Origin: Bauldia sp. | GTDB taxonomy: Bacteria; Pseudomonadota; Alphaproteobacteria; Rhizobiales; Kaistiaceae | Length of the DNA stretch: 13,124 nt | Direction of reading: 5' to 3' | NCBI GenBank assembly: GCA_020442095.1 | Contig: JAGRKY010000058.1 | Coordinates: 1-13,124 of the forward strand | Shown: positions 6,665 to 13,124 of the stretch, piece after piece | Position numbering within the stretch: position 1 is the first letter of the stretch | Layout of the letters: every line of letters starts with the position of its first letter | The notes under the pieces: generated by a model | Databases searched by the model: none | Told to the model about the DNA's origin: nothing | Seen by the model: only the letters and a program-made list of their open reading frames with translations | Translations under genes and position numbers: made by a program

Positions 6665-6681
6665 CGGCGAGGGACCGCCCC

Positions 6682-7515
6682 TCAGCCGGAGCGGACGACC
6701 CGGTCGAGCATCCGCGTCGAAAGGATCCGCTTCAGCACCGCGGCGATATGGGTCGGCACGGTGACCCGGTAGCGCGGCTTCGGGTTGCGGCTGTCGAGGG
6801 CCTTGACCAGCTTGGCGAAGACGGCGTCGGGCCCGAGCCGGAAGGGCGTGTGGGTCTGCCCGTCGGGCCGCTCCGAAAGATCGCGCCGGTAGCTGTCGCT
6901 GTGGACCGAACCGTCGATGTCGATCGTCCGGTGGATGTTGTCGACGGCGTTCTGGCGAAAGTTGCTGGCGATCGGTCCCGGCTCGATCAGGACGACCGAG
7001 ATGCCGGTGCCGTGGAGCTCGAGGCGGAGGCTGTCGGCATAGCCTTCGACTGCGTGCTTCGAAGCGACATAGGCACCGCGATAGCGGGCGCCGACGAAGC
7101 CCAGCACCGAGGAGCAGAAGACGATGCGGCCGCTTCCCTGGCGGCGCATCACCGGGATGACCCGCCGGGTGAGATCGTGCCAGCCAAAGAAATTCGCCTC
7201 GAACTGAGCGCGCATCGCGGCGGTGTCGACATCCTCGATGGCGCCGGCCTGGGCGTAGCTGCCATTGTTGAACAGCGCGTCGAGCCGCCCGCCGGTCCGT
7301 GACAGGACATCGGCGAGCGCGGTCGTGATCGACTCCTCGTCCGCATAGTCGAGCCGGACCGATTCGAGCCCCTCGTCGACGAGCCGCGCGACGTCGGCTT
7401 CCTTGCGCGCGGCGGCGAAGACCCGCCAGCCGAGGCCTTTGAGACCCAGCGCGGCGTGATGGCCGATGCCCGAGGAACAGCCGGTAATCAGGATCGTGCG
7501 GTTCGCTTCGGTCAC
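6682..7515 (-). CDS. Short-chain dehydrogenase/reductase (classical SDR)
   Basis: A 277-residue NAD(P)-dependent oxidoreductase with a Rossmann fold. It shows the cofactor motif TGCSSGIG (11-18), NNG (83-85) in place of the common NNAG, catalytic S136, and Y149-x3-K153 (YVASK), with the usual 13-residue Ser-Tyr spacing. An EPGPI segment (178-182) follows. A basic residue after the first strand (R37-K38 in AAARKEAD) suggests NADP(H) preference, by inference. The frame is open to a TTG at 7617, but the family N-terminus begins near GTG 7515 (MTEANRTILITG). No convincing ribosome site precedes it, so the start is the least certain part. It converges with the HNH gene (17-base gap) and diverges from the YihY-family gene. 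The substrate is unknown. Confidence 0.9.
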   Translation of the reverse strand: MTEANRTILITGCSSGIGHHAALGLKGLGWRVFAAARKEADVARLVDEGLESVRLDYADEESITTALADVLSRTGGRLDALFNNGSYAQAGAIEDVDTAAMRAQFEANFFGWHDLTRRVIPVMRRQGSGRIVFCSSVLGFVGARYRGAYVASKHAVEGYADSLRLELHGTGISVVLIEPGPIASNFRQNAVDNIHRTIDIDGSVHSDSYRRDLSERPDGQTHTPFRLGPDAVFAKLVKALDSRNPKPRYRVTVPTHIAAVLKRILSTRMLDRVVRSG

Positions 7516-7575
7516 GATTGGGGTTGGGGTTGGATTACGGGCGAGCCTGCCGAAACTAGCACTTAGGAGGCGGGC

Positions 7576-7623
7576 ATGATACGCGGCGGCAATGAAATGA
7601 CGGTGGCAACGGGGCAATCATGA
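7576..7623 (+). CDS. Possible 15-codon leader peptide coupled to the YihY gene
   Basis: TAGGAGG (7564-7570), the best Shine-Dalgarno sequence in this region, sits 5 bases before ATG 7576. This opens a 15-codon frame (MIRGGNEMTVATGQS). Its stop TGA at 7621-7623 overlaps the YihY-gene ATG at 7620 as ATGA. The downstream gene itself has only a weak GGGG ahead of its start, so translation may depend on ribosomes finishing this short frame. No regulatory amino-acid run is visible. It could be chance, but a strong ribosome site plus an exact ATGA junction is suggestive. Confidence 0.42.
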   Translation: MIRGGNEMTVATGQS

Positions 7624-8474
7624 CGGATCCGAACGCATCGCTCTACCGGCGATGCCGTGGCGTGATCGGCGACGCGGTCGGCCATCTCAGCGCCGACGAC
7701 GGCTTTGCCATGGCAAGCCACGTCGCGCTGTCGGCCCTGATGTCGGTCTTTCCCTTCCTGATCTTTGTCGCCGCGCTTGCCAGCTTCTTCGGAGAAGCCG
7801 GGCTGGCGAGCCGCGTCGCCGGCCTGCTGTTCGAAGCCTGGCCGGAGGATGTCGCCGGGCCGATCTCGGCCGATGTTCGCAACGTCCTCGGCCAGCAGCA
7901 GAGCGGGCTCCTGACGATCTCGATCGTGGTCACGATCTTCCTTGCATCGAACGGGGTCGAGGCGGTCCGGACCGCGCTCAATCGCGCTTACCGCGTCTCC
8001 GAAAAGCGAAACTTCATCCTGCTTCGCCTGCAAAGCATCGGCTTCGTGATCGTCGGCGCTGTCGCCAGCCTCGCGCTGGCCTTCCTCGGGGTGCTCGGGC
8101 CGCTGATCTTCAGCTGGCTGACGTCGCATTTTCCGGGGATCGCGCCCTATGCGACGACCTTCACCTTTGTCCGGCTCGGTGTCACCAGCGTGGCGCTTGC
8201 CATCGTGCTCGTGGCGGCCCATCTCTGGCTGCCGGCCGGCCGTCCACCGGTGCTGCGCCTGTGGCCCGGCATCGTCATCACGCTTCTGCTCTGGCTGATC
8301 GCGACCTGGGCGTTCAGCTTCTACCTGCAGCGCTTCGCCAACTATGCGGCCTATTACGCGGGGCTCGCCAGCGTCGTCACCGCCATCTTCTTCATGTATC
8401 TGATCGCCCTGATCATGATCTTCGGCGCCGAGTTCAATGCGGCGCTGGCGCGGATGGACCGGCCGCGACCCTGA
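7620..8474 (+). CDS. YihY/BrkB-family inner-membrane protein
   Basis: A 284-residue polytopic membrane protein of the YihY/virulence factor BrkB family (once mis-named RNase BN). Six hydrophobic helices are visible, at roughly 35-56, 97-113, 138-162, 183-203, 215-235 and 248-272. The family signatures are DDGFAMASHVALSALMSVFP near the N-terminus and GAEFNAALAR at the end of the last helix. The ASNGVEAVRTALNRAYRV loop (about 109-126) is also typical. Biochemical function is not established; roles in envelope transport or lipid movement are proposed for relatives. ATG 7620 has a weak ribosome site and overlaps the stop of a short upstream frame. The gene converges with the receiver-domain gene across 26 bases. 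Confidence 0.9.
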   Translation: MTDPNASLYRRCRGVIGDAVGHLSADDGFAMASHVALSALMSVFPFLIFVAALASFFGEAGLASRVAGLLFEAWPEDVAGPISADVRNVLGQQQSGLLTISIVVTIFLASNGVEAVRTALNRAYRVSEKRNFILLRLQSIGFVIVGAVASLALAFLGVLGPLIFSWLTSHFPGIAPYATTFTFVRLGVTSVALAIVLVAAHLWLPAGRPPVLRLWPGIVITLLLWLIATWAFSFYLQRFANYAAYYAGLASVVTAIFFMYLIALIMIFGAEFNAALARMDRPRP

Positions 8475-8500
8475 GGACGATGGGGCAGGGGACGGAAAGA

Positions 8501-8941
8501 TCAGGCGAGGGGCAGGGCGGGTTCCGCGACCCGCGCCAGCGCGGCCTCGAAGATGAAGTAGAGTTCGCGCGGGCTGTACGGCTTGGTCAGCATGCGGGAG
8601 AAGCAGGCGGGGCGCCGACCCTCCACGAGGTTCGGATCCGATGCATCGGCAATCGCGATGATTGGCGTGGTGCGATGCCGGTCACCCATGCGGATCAACT
8701 GCGCCGCGACAAAGGGGTCCATGTCCGTGATCGTGAAATCGATGACGACGAGATCGACGGGGTGCGCCCGTCTGAGGCGGGCGAGGCCCGCTTCGGCCGT
8801 CCGATCGCTCAGCACCTTGCATCCGAACTGTTCCGCCAGCATGGTCAGAATAGCGGCCGTCGCGGGATTGCCGTCGATCGCCGCGATCACCGGCTGCCGA
8901 CCGTCATACGTTCGCAGTTCCCTGGCTCCGTCGCCCGGCAT
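8501..8941 (-). CDS. Stand-alone degenerate response-regulator receiver protein
   Basis: A 146-residue single-domain protein with a CheY-like receiver fold (about 17-138) and no output domain. Putative phosphoacceptor D68 (LVVIDFT) and the conserved lysine K120 (MLTKPYSPREL) are present. The acidic pair that binds magnesium is reduced to D23-G24 (IDGNP in place of DDNP), and the switch Thr/Ser position is A98 (PIIAIAD). An ITDMD stretch after D68 matches the usual MPxMDG loop. Start ATG 8941 is chosen because upstream codons in this frame only shadow the divergent permease gene; the ribosome site is weak. No histidine kinase is adjacent, so it would be an orphan. It may signal without classical phosphorylation, or retain weak phosphorylation. 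Confidence 0.85.
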   Translation of the reverse strand: MPGDGARELRTYDGRQPVIAAIDGNPATAAILTMLAEQFGCKVLSDRTAEAGLARLRRAHPVDLVVIDFTITDMDPFVAAQLIRMGDRHRTTPIIAIADASDPNLVEGRRPACFSRMLTKPYSPRELYFIFEAALARVAEPALPLA

Positions 8942-9013
8942 TTGCGCTCGCTTCCAGCTCGAATTCAGGCAACTATCCCGCGGCTTGCTTAAGAACCGGC
9001 TAACATCTGCCCC

Positions 9014-9976
9014 GTGGTCATCTCCCAGATAGCCAATATCGTCCTGCCCGTTTTCGGGCTGATCGCCGTCGGCTACGGCGTCGCCTGGTCGGGCTTGCTC
9101 ACCCGTCCCGCCGGCGAGGCGCTTGCCGATTTCGTCTTTGTCATCGCCATCCCGCTGCTGATCTTCCGCACCATCGCCACCGCCGATTTCAGCGGGGCCG
9201 AACCATGGCGCATCTGGCTTCCTTATTTCGCGGTCCTCGCCGTCATCTGGGTCGTCGGCGATTTCGTCATCCGGCGTGGCTTCGGCCGCGATGCGCGGGC
9301 CGGCCTGGTCGGTGGCGTCTCGGGCTCCTACAGCAACGTCGCGCTCGTCGGCATACCGTTGGTGATGGCTGCCTATGGACATGACGGCGTGGTGGCCTTG
9401 GCCCTGATCATTGCCGTCCACATGCCGGTGATGATGACCGCCAGTGCCATGCTGATCGGCCGCGCCGAAAGGCTCGACGGTGTCGGTGAAGCGCACAGCA
9501 GCATCCTGTCCGTCGCCCGCAGCGTGGTGAGAAGCCTGGTGAAGAGCCCGATCATCATCGGCCTCTTCGCGGGCGCCTTGTGGCGGCTTCTCGGCCTGCC
9601 TTACGGGGGCGGCCCGACCGTCCTCGTCGACCGGCTGGCCGATGTCGCCGCGACCCTGGCGCTTTTCGCGCTTGGCATGTCGCTCCGCAAATACGGTATC
9701 CGCCGCAACATTCCGGCCGGCATCGCATTGAGCATCCTGAAGCTCATCGTCATGCCCGGCGTAGTGCTTCTGGTTGCCCGCTACGTCGTGCCGATGCCGC
9801 TGGTATGGGCCAAGGTCGCGGTGATCGCCGCAGCGTGTCCAACCGGCGTCAATGCCTATCTCATCGCCGCCCGGTTCCGGACCGGCGAGGCGCTGGCCTC
9901 GAACACCATCCTGATATCCACCGGCTTCGCCGTGGTGACGGCGACTCTGTGGATGTCGGTCCTCGAATGGATCTAG
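9014..9976 (+). CDS. AEC-family permease (auxin efflux carrier fold)
   Basis: A 320-residue inner-membrane transporter of the AEC family; bacterial relatives include malonate/malate-type carriers and YfdV, and the substrate cannot be assigned. About ten hydrophobic helices in two halves are visible. They are joined by a short polar loop around 152-166 and include typical broken-helix motifs such as GSYSNVALVGIPLV (about 100-113) and CPTGVNAYLIAARF (about 275-288). The length is normal. It starts at GTG 9014 (MVISQIANIVLP), with no strong ribosome site upstream. It is divergent from the receiver gene (72-base gap). Its stop TAG (9974-9976) interlocks with that of the convergent gluQ gene. Confidence 0.9.
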   Translation: MVISQIANIVLPVFGLIAVGYGVAWSGLLTRPAGEALADFVFVIAIPLLIFRTIATADFSGAEPWRIWLPYFAVLAVIWVVGDFVIRRGFGRDARAGLVGGVSGSYSNVALVGIPLVMAAYGHDGVVALALIIAVHMPVMMTASAMLIGRAERLDGVGEAHSSILSVARSVVRSLVKSPIIIGLFAGALWRLLGLPYGGGPTVLVDRLADVAATLALFALGMSLRKYGIRRNIPAGIALSILKLIVMPGVVLLVARYVVPMPLVWAKVAVIAAACPTGVNAYLIAARFRTGEALASNTILISTGFAVVTATLWMSVLEWI

Positions 9977-10854
9977 CCGGGTAGCGAAGCGAGTGCCGCA
10001 TCGATCCCGACCATCGCCCGAATGTCGGCAGGCGTCGCGCCGCCTTCCCTGAGCGAGCGGAGGCTCGTCGCTCCGTCGGATTTCGACAGCTTCCGGCCGG
10101 CCTCGTCGGTGATTAGGGGGTGATGATGATAGGCCGGCGTCGGCAGGCCGAGGAGCTTCTGGAGCAGGACATGCGCCGCGGTGGCGTGAAACAGGTCGCG
10201 GCCGCGCACCACATGGGTCACGCCCTGGATCGCGTCATCGATGACGACCGCAAGGTGATAGCTGGTCGGCACGTCCTTGCGGGCGACGACGAAATCGCCC
10301 CAGAGGTCCGGTCGGGCGATGACGGTGCCGCGTTCGCCGGCCGGGCCGGCGCCGTCCTCCTGCCAGCAAAGCGAGCCGGCCTCTTCCATCGCGCGGTCGG
10401 TACGGAGGCGCCACGCATGAGGGGCCCCGGCGGCGATGCGCCGCTCGGCCTCCTCGGGCGAGAGCTCCCCGTCACGGTCCGGGTAAAGCGGCGCGCCGTC
10501 GGGGTCGCGGGGCCAGGCGGGATCGGTTGCCACTCGCGCGATCTCGCCCCGCGTCATGAAGGCCGGGTAGACGAGGTGCGCCGTCCGCAGCCGGTCGAGT
10601 GCCTCGCGGTAGGCCGGCATATGCTCGGACTGGCGGCGGACGGGAGTCTCCCAGTCGAGCCCGAGCCATTCGAGGTCGCGGTATATCCCGGCCTCGAAGA
10701 CGGGTCGGCTGCGGGTCCGGTCGATGTCCTCGATACGGAGCAGGAAACGTCCGCCGGCCCGGGCGCAGAGCGCGTGGTCATAGAGGGCGGAGAAAGCATG
10801 GCCGAGATGCAGCTCGCCATTCGGACTTGGCGCAAAGCGGAAAACGGGTTGCAT
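9973..10854 (-). CDS. gluQ: Glutamyl-Q tRNA(Asp) synthetase (GluQ-RS)
   Basis: This truncated paralogue of glutamyl-tRNA synthetase activates glutamate and attaches it to queuosine at position 34 of tRNA-Asp. The 293-residue protein has only the Rossmann catalytic domain. The HIGH-type motif is HLGH (16-19) in FAPSPNGELHLGHAFSAL, and the KMSKS-type motif is KLSKS (255-259). LRIEDIDRTR (39-48) is also diagnostic. The anticodon-binding domain is absent, which separates it from GltX. The zinc-ligand CxC found in the E. coli enzyme is A98-F-M100 here, so zinc binding through those residues is lost. Its start ATG 10854 is divergent from the glycosylase gene by 74 bases. No queuosine-synthesis gene is in the window. 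Confidence 0.94.
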   Translation of the reverse strand: MQPVFRFAPSPNGELHLGHAFSALYDHALCARAGGRFLLRIEDIDRTRSRPVFEAGIYRDLEWLGLDWETPVRRQSEHMPAYREALDRLRTAHLVYPAFMTRGEIARVATDPAWPRDPDGAPLYPDRDGELSPEEAERRIAAGAPHAWRLRTDRAMEEAGSLCWQEDGAGPAGERGTVIARPDLWGDFVVARKDVPTSYHLAVVIDDAIQGVTHVVRGRDLFHATAAHVLLQKLLGLPTPAYHHHPLITDEAGRKLSKSDGATSLRSLREGGATPADIRAMVGIDAALASLPG

Positions 10855-10928
10855 GATCGGCGACGGCTGGCCTCAACGTCCTGCGACGTGGTCTAGCAGC
10901 AGACGGCAGGCAGACAAAGGCGGGATGG

Positions 10929-11567
10929 ATGCGGGCAATCGAGACGGAAGCCGATATCGCCGACGGGCTGTCCTGGCTTGTCCGTTCCGACCCGCGGCTT
11001 GAAGCGGTCGCCTCGGTGGCCGGGTCCGTTCCGTTGCGGCGGCGGGATGGCGGGATCAGGGGGCTGGCGCGGATCGTCATGGGCCAGCAGGTTTCGGTCG
11101 CCAGCGCGGATGCCATATGGGGCCGGTTCGAGACCGCTTTTCCCGACCTCACGCTGGCGGCGCTTGCCGATGCGGGCGACGAAACGTTCCGGGCGGTCGG
11201 CCTGTCCCGGCCGAAAATCGCGGCGCTGCGTGCGGTGGCCGCGGCGTGTCGAGACGGTCTCGACATCGACGGTCTCGCTGCCCTGCCGGGAGAGGAGGCG
11301 CATCGTCTGCTCACCGGGATCAGGGGGATCGGTCCGTGGACCGCCGACATCTACCTCCTCTTCTGCCTCGGGCATGCCGACATCTTTCCGGCCGGGGACC
11401 TGGCGCTGCGTCGTGCGGTGGCGGATGCCTTTGGCCTGGACGGGACACCGCCCGAGCGCGACGTCGCGACGATCGCCGAAGTCTGGTCGCCGTGGCGAGG
11501 GGTCGCGGCCCGACTCTTCTGGGCCTATTATCGGGCGACTCGGCAAAGGGCGGCGTTACCGGTTTGA
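10929..11567 (+). CDS. DNA-3-methyladenine glycosylase II (AlkA-type HhH-GPD)
   Basis: A 212-residue base-excision repair enzyme that removes alkylated purines. The helix-hairpin-helix is at about 127-144 (LLTGIRGIGPWTADIYLL), followed by the catalytic aspartate D157 in PAGDLALRRAV. IVMGQQVSVASADAIW (about 49-64) is the usual core helix. It lacks the N-terminal beta domain of E. coli AlkA and corresponds to the short, core-only bacterial form. ATG 10929 has AAAGG (10916-10920) 8 bases upstream. Its stop overlaps the next start as TGATG, indicating co-transcription and translational coupling with the esterase. No Ada-type regulator is nearby. Confidence 0.92.
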   Translation: MRAIETEADIADGLSWLVRSDPRLEAVASVAGSVPLRRRDGGIRGLARIVMGQQVSVASADAIWGRFETAFPDLTLAALADAGDETFRAVGLSRPKIAALRAVAAACRDGLDIDGLAALPGEEAHRLLTGIRGIGPWTADIYLLFCLGHADIFPAGDLALRRAVADAFGLDGTPPERDVATIAEVWSPWRGVAARLFWAYYRATRQRAALPV

Positions 11568-12211
11568 TGATCGACGGACCACGACTTCCACCGGCCAGCG
11601 GCGGCCCGGCGAAACATCTCGTTGTCTTCCTCCATGGCTATGGCGCGGACGGCAACGACCTGATCGATATCGGGCGCTACTGGGCCGCGGCGCTGCCCGA
11701 CGCGGCTTTCGTCTCTCCCCACGCGCCGGAGCCATGCGCGCAGGCGCCGATGGGCCGGCAGTGGTTCCCGCTGACGGTGATCGATATGGATCTGATCGCC
11801 GATGGCGTGCGGCACGCGGCGCCCGCCCTCGATGCCTTCCTCGACGCCGAGCTTGCGAGCCTCGGCCTCAGCGATGCACAGCTCGCGCTCGTCGGTTTCA
11901 GCCAGGGTGCGATGATGGCGCTTCACGTCGGTCCGCGCCGGCGGTCGCCGATCGCCGGCATCGTCGGTTATTCCGGCATGCTGGCCGGACCGGAACAGCT
12001 TGCGGCGGAGGCGACGGGCAAGCCACCGATCCTTCTGGTTCACGGCGAGATCGATCCGGTCGTGCCGGTGATGACGCTTCACGCCGCAGTTCCCGCGCTT
12101 GGCGCGGCGGGTTTTGACGTGGAGTGGCACGTTTCGCCGGGCTTGCAGCACGGAATCGACAATACCGGGCTGGAGCTCGGGGCGAGCTTTCTTCGCCGGG
12201 TACTGACGTGA
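11567..12211 (+). CDS. Phospholipase/carboxylesterase family serine hydrolase
   Basis: A 214-residue alpha/beta-hydrolase of the phospholipase/carboxylesterase (acyl-protein thioesterase-like) family. The catalytic triad is clear: S112 in GFSQG (110-114), D163 in HGEIDPVVP and H195 in LQHGID. The oxyanion-side motif is VVFLHGYGADGND (about 19-31), and QWFPL (65-69) is typical. No signal peptide is seen, so it is cytoplasmic. ATG 11567 overlaps the glycosylase stop (TGATG) and has no good ribosome site of its own, fitting coupled translation. The frame is open far upstream, but that part only shadows the glycosylase gene. The substrate is likely a short-chain or acyl ester and is not specified by sequence. 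Confidence 0.92.
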   Translation: MIDGPRLPPASGGPAKHLVVFLHGYGADGNDLIDIGRYWAAALPDAAFVSPHAPEPCAQAPMGRQWFPLTVIDMDLIADGVRHAAPALDAFLDAELASLGLSDAQLALVGFSQGAMMALHVGPRRRSPIAGIVGYSGMLAGPEQLAAEATGKPPILLVHGEIDPVVPVMTLHAAVPALGAAGFDVEWHVSPGLQHGIDNTGLELGASFLRRVLT

Positions 12212-12236
12212 TGTACACCGAACGGTCCGCGCAATC

Positions 12237-12241
12237 GGAGG
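12237..12241 (+). promoter_or_regulatory. Strong ribosome binding site GGAGG for the VIT1-type gene
   Basis: GGAGG lies 9 bases before ATG 12251. It supports that start over the out-of-frame ATG at 12211 that overlaps the esterase stop. Confidence 0.7.
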
Positions 12242-12250
12242 ATGGAGACC

Positions 12251-13124
12251 ATGGCGCAGCAGGACGATCTTTCCCGCTATCGCGCCAACCTTCAGGGCGA
12301 GGTCGATAGCGTCGCGCTCTACACGGCGCTGGCGGAGGCGGAGAAGGATGCCAAGGTTGCGCAGGTCTACCGCCAGCTTGCCGCCGTCGAGCAGAAGCAC
12401 GTGGAGGTCTGGCAGAAGGCGATCACCGACAAAGGCGGGAAGCCGGTCGACGTGGCCCCTAGCCTGCGCGCCCGGATCCTCTGCTGGATCGCGCGTCGCT
12501 TCGGGCCTTCGCCCGTCCTGCCGGTGATCGTCGCGACGGAAGCGAAGGATCATTCGGCCTACCAGAACCAGCCGGAGGCGTTGGCGGCGGGGCTTCCGGC
12601 AGACGAGCAATTGCATTCCCGCATCATCCGCACCGCCATGGCGGGATCGGGGGGGCTTGCGGGGCCCGAGATCGCGAGGCTTGAGGGGCGACACCGCGCC
12701 GGTTCCGGCAATGCGCTTCGCGCCGCGGTGCTCGGCGCCAATGACGGCCTCGTCTCGAACATGAGCCTGGTCATGGGGGTAGCGGGGGCGACGGCGGCGG
12801 AGCAGACCATCCTGCTTGCCGGACTCGCGGGATTGATCGCAGGTGCCTGTTCGATGGCGATGGGGGAATGGCTGTCGGTCAACAGTGCGCGCGAGCTCGC
12901 CGAGCAGCAGATCGCCATGGAAGCCTCGGAGCTCGAGCTGTTCCCCGAACAGGAGCGCGAGGAACTTATCCTCATCTACCAGTCCAAGGGCCTGTCGGAG
13001 GCCGAGGCGACGTCGGTGGCCCAACGGCTGCTCAGTCAGGACGGGGCGGCGGTCGATACGCTGGCGCGTGAGGAACTCGGCATCGACCCGCAGGAACTTG
13101 GCGGATCCGCTTGGGTTGCGGCGG
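12251..13124 (+). CDS. Ferritin-like/VIT1 family iron transporter (3' end outside window)
   Basis: A membrane protein fusing an N-terminal ferritin-like domain to a VIT1/CCC1-type transporter; relatives such as rhizobial MbfA export iron(II). 291 codons are visible with no stop before the window ends. The ferritin-like domain (about 5-140) has a plausible diiron set: E17, E47-x2-H50, E97 and E119-x2-H122. The VIT part begins at about 146 (LEGRHR), with helix 1 ALRAAVLGANDGLVSNMSLV (155-174) and helix 2 ILLAGLAGLIAGACSMAMGE (187-206). An acidic, helical cytoplasmic metal-binding region then runs from about 212 (EQQIAMEASELELFPEQERE) onward. The remaining helices lie beyond the window. The gene starts 39 bases after the esterase with a strong ribosome site. 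It may share the alkA-like/esterase transcript. Transport direction and metal are inferred from family. Confidence 0.92.
   Translation, partial: MAQQDDLSRYRANLQGEVDSVALYTALAEAEKDAKVAQVYRQLAAVEQKHVEVWQKAITDKGGKPVDVAPSLRARILCWIARRFGPSPVLPVIVATEAKDHSAYQNQPEALAAGLPADEQLHSRIIRTAMAGSGGLAGPEIARLEGRHRAGSGNALRAAVLGANDGLVSNMSLVMGVAGATAAEQTILLAGLAGLIAGACSMAMGEWLSVNSARELAEQQIAMEASELELFPEQEREELILIYQSKGLSEAEATSVAQRLLSQDGAAVDTLAREELGIDPQELGGSAWVAA

Noticed and set aside
7518..7533. Repeated TTGGGG units upstream of the SDR start
   Set aside because: Only two G4 runs exist, too few for a G-quadruplex, and the stretch is too short to call a functional repeat.
8517..8534. GCGGGT/ACCCGC hairpin near the convergent YihY and receiver stops
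   Set aside because: It lies inside the receiver coding end, lacks a T-run on either strand, and may be chance.
8942..9496. N-terminal extension of the receiver-domain frame
   Set aside because: The extra 185 codons are His/Asp/Gly-rich antisense of the AEC permease. The receiver fold begins after ATG 8941.
12211..12309. Short frame starting at an ATG that overlaps the esterase stop
   Set aside because: It is out of frame with the VIT1-type gene, has no domain, and the strong GGAGG serves ATG 12251 instead.
12398..12403. CACGTG, the core of a parS site
   Set aside because: The flanks do not form the TGTTTCACGTGAAACA-type palindrome and it sits inside a coding region. No full parS was seen anywhere in the window.
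11528..13024. A 498-codon minus-strand frame opposite the esterase and VIT1-type genes
   Set aside because: It is antisense to two well-supported genes and its composition is that of a shadow frame.

Overview
The window is about 13.1 kb of GC-rich, tightly packed bacterial chromosome. The gene content and protein styles point to an alphaproteobacterium, most likely Hyphomicrobiales (Rhizobiales) or a close relative. The clues are a chromosomal parA-parB pair, an alphaproteobacterial-type HNH protein, a GluQ-RS whose CxC zinc pair is missing, and a YqaA-DsbB pair. The order-level placement is inference from protein style only, because no rRNA or database comparison was possible. I see no insertion sequence, integrase, phage gene, CRISPR array or toxin-antitoxin pair, and no gene-free stretch longer than 300 bases.

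Layout. 1-1709: the 3' part of parA, a 74-base AT-rich gap with cell-cycle-like motifs, then parB. 1752-1906: a minus-strand tRNA-Leu(CAA) gene with a clear sigma70-type promoter. 1960-3089: a two-gene membrane operon, a YqaA/DedA-family protein followed by DsbB. 3121-5932: a divergent pair, an aldo/keto reductase (minus) and a metallo-beta-lactamase/beta-CASP RNA nuclease (plus), with an operator-like palindrome in the reductase leader. 6107-7515: an HNH endonuclease (plus) convergent with a short-chain dehydrogenase (minus). 7576-8474: a YihY/BrkB-family membrane protein preceded by a possible translationally coupled 15-codon leader peptide. 8501-9976: a stand-alone degenerate receiver-domain protein (minus) divergent from an AEC-family permease (plus). 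9973-10854: glutamyl-Q tRNA(Asp) synthetase (minus), whose stop codon interlocks with that of the permease. 10929-13124: a plus-strand run of AlkA-type DNA glycosylase, a serine carboxylesterase overlapping it by TGATG, and a ferritin-like/VIT1 iron transporter cut by the window end.

How the genes work together. Most are housekeeping or stress-related: chromosome segregation (ParAB), periplasmic disulfide formation (DsbB), RNA turnover (beta-CASP nuclease), tRNA-Asp modification (GluQ-RS), alkylation repair (AlkA) and iron handling (VIT1-like). They do not form one pathway. Plausible operons are parA-parB, yqaA-like-dsbB, and alkA-like-esterase with or without the iron transporter.

I did not find a convincing undescribed multi-gene system. 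The most interesting signals are small: the leader peptide ahead of the YihY gene, the receiver domain lacking standard phosphorylation residues, the GntR/FadR-type palindrome upstream of the reductase, and the CtrA-like motif between parA and parB.
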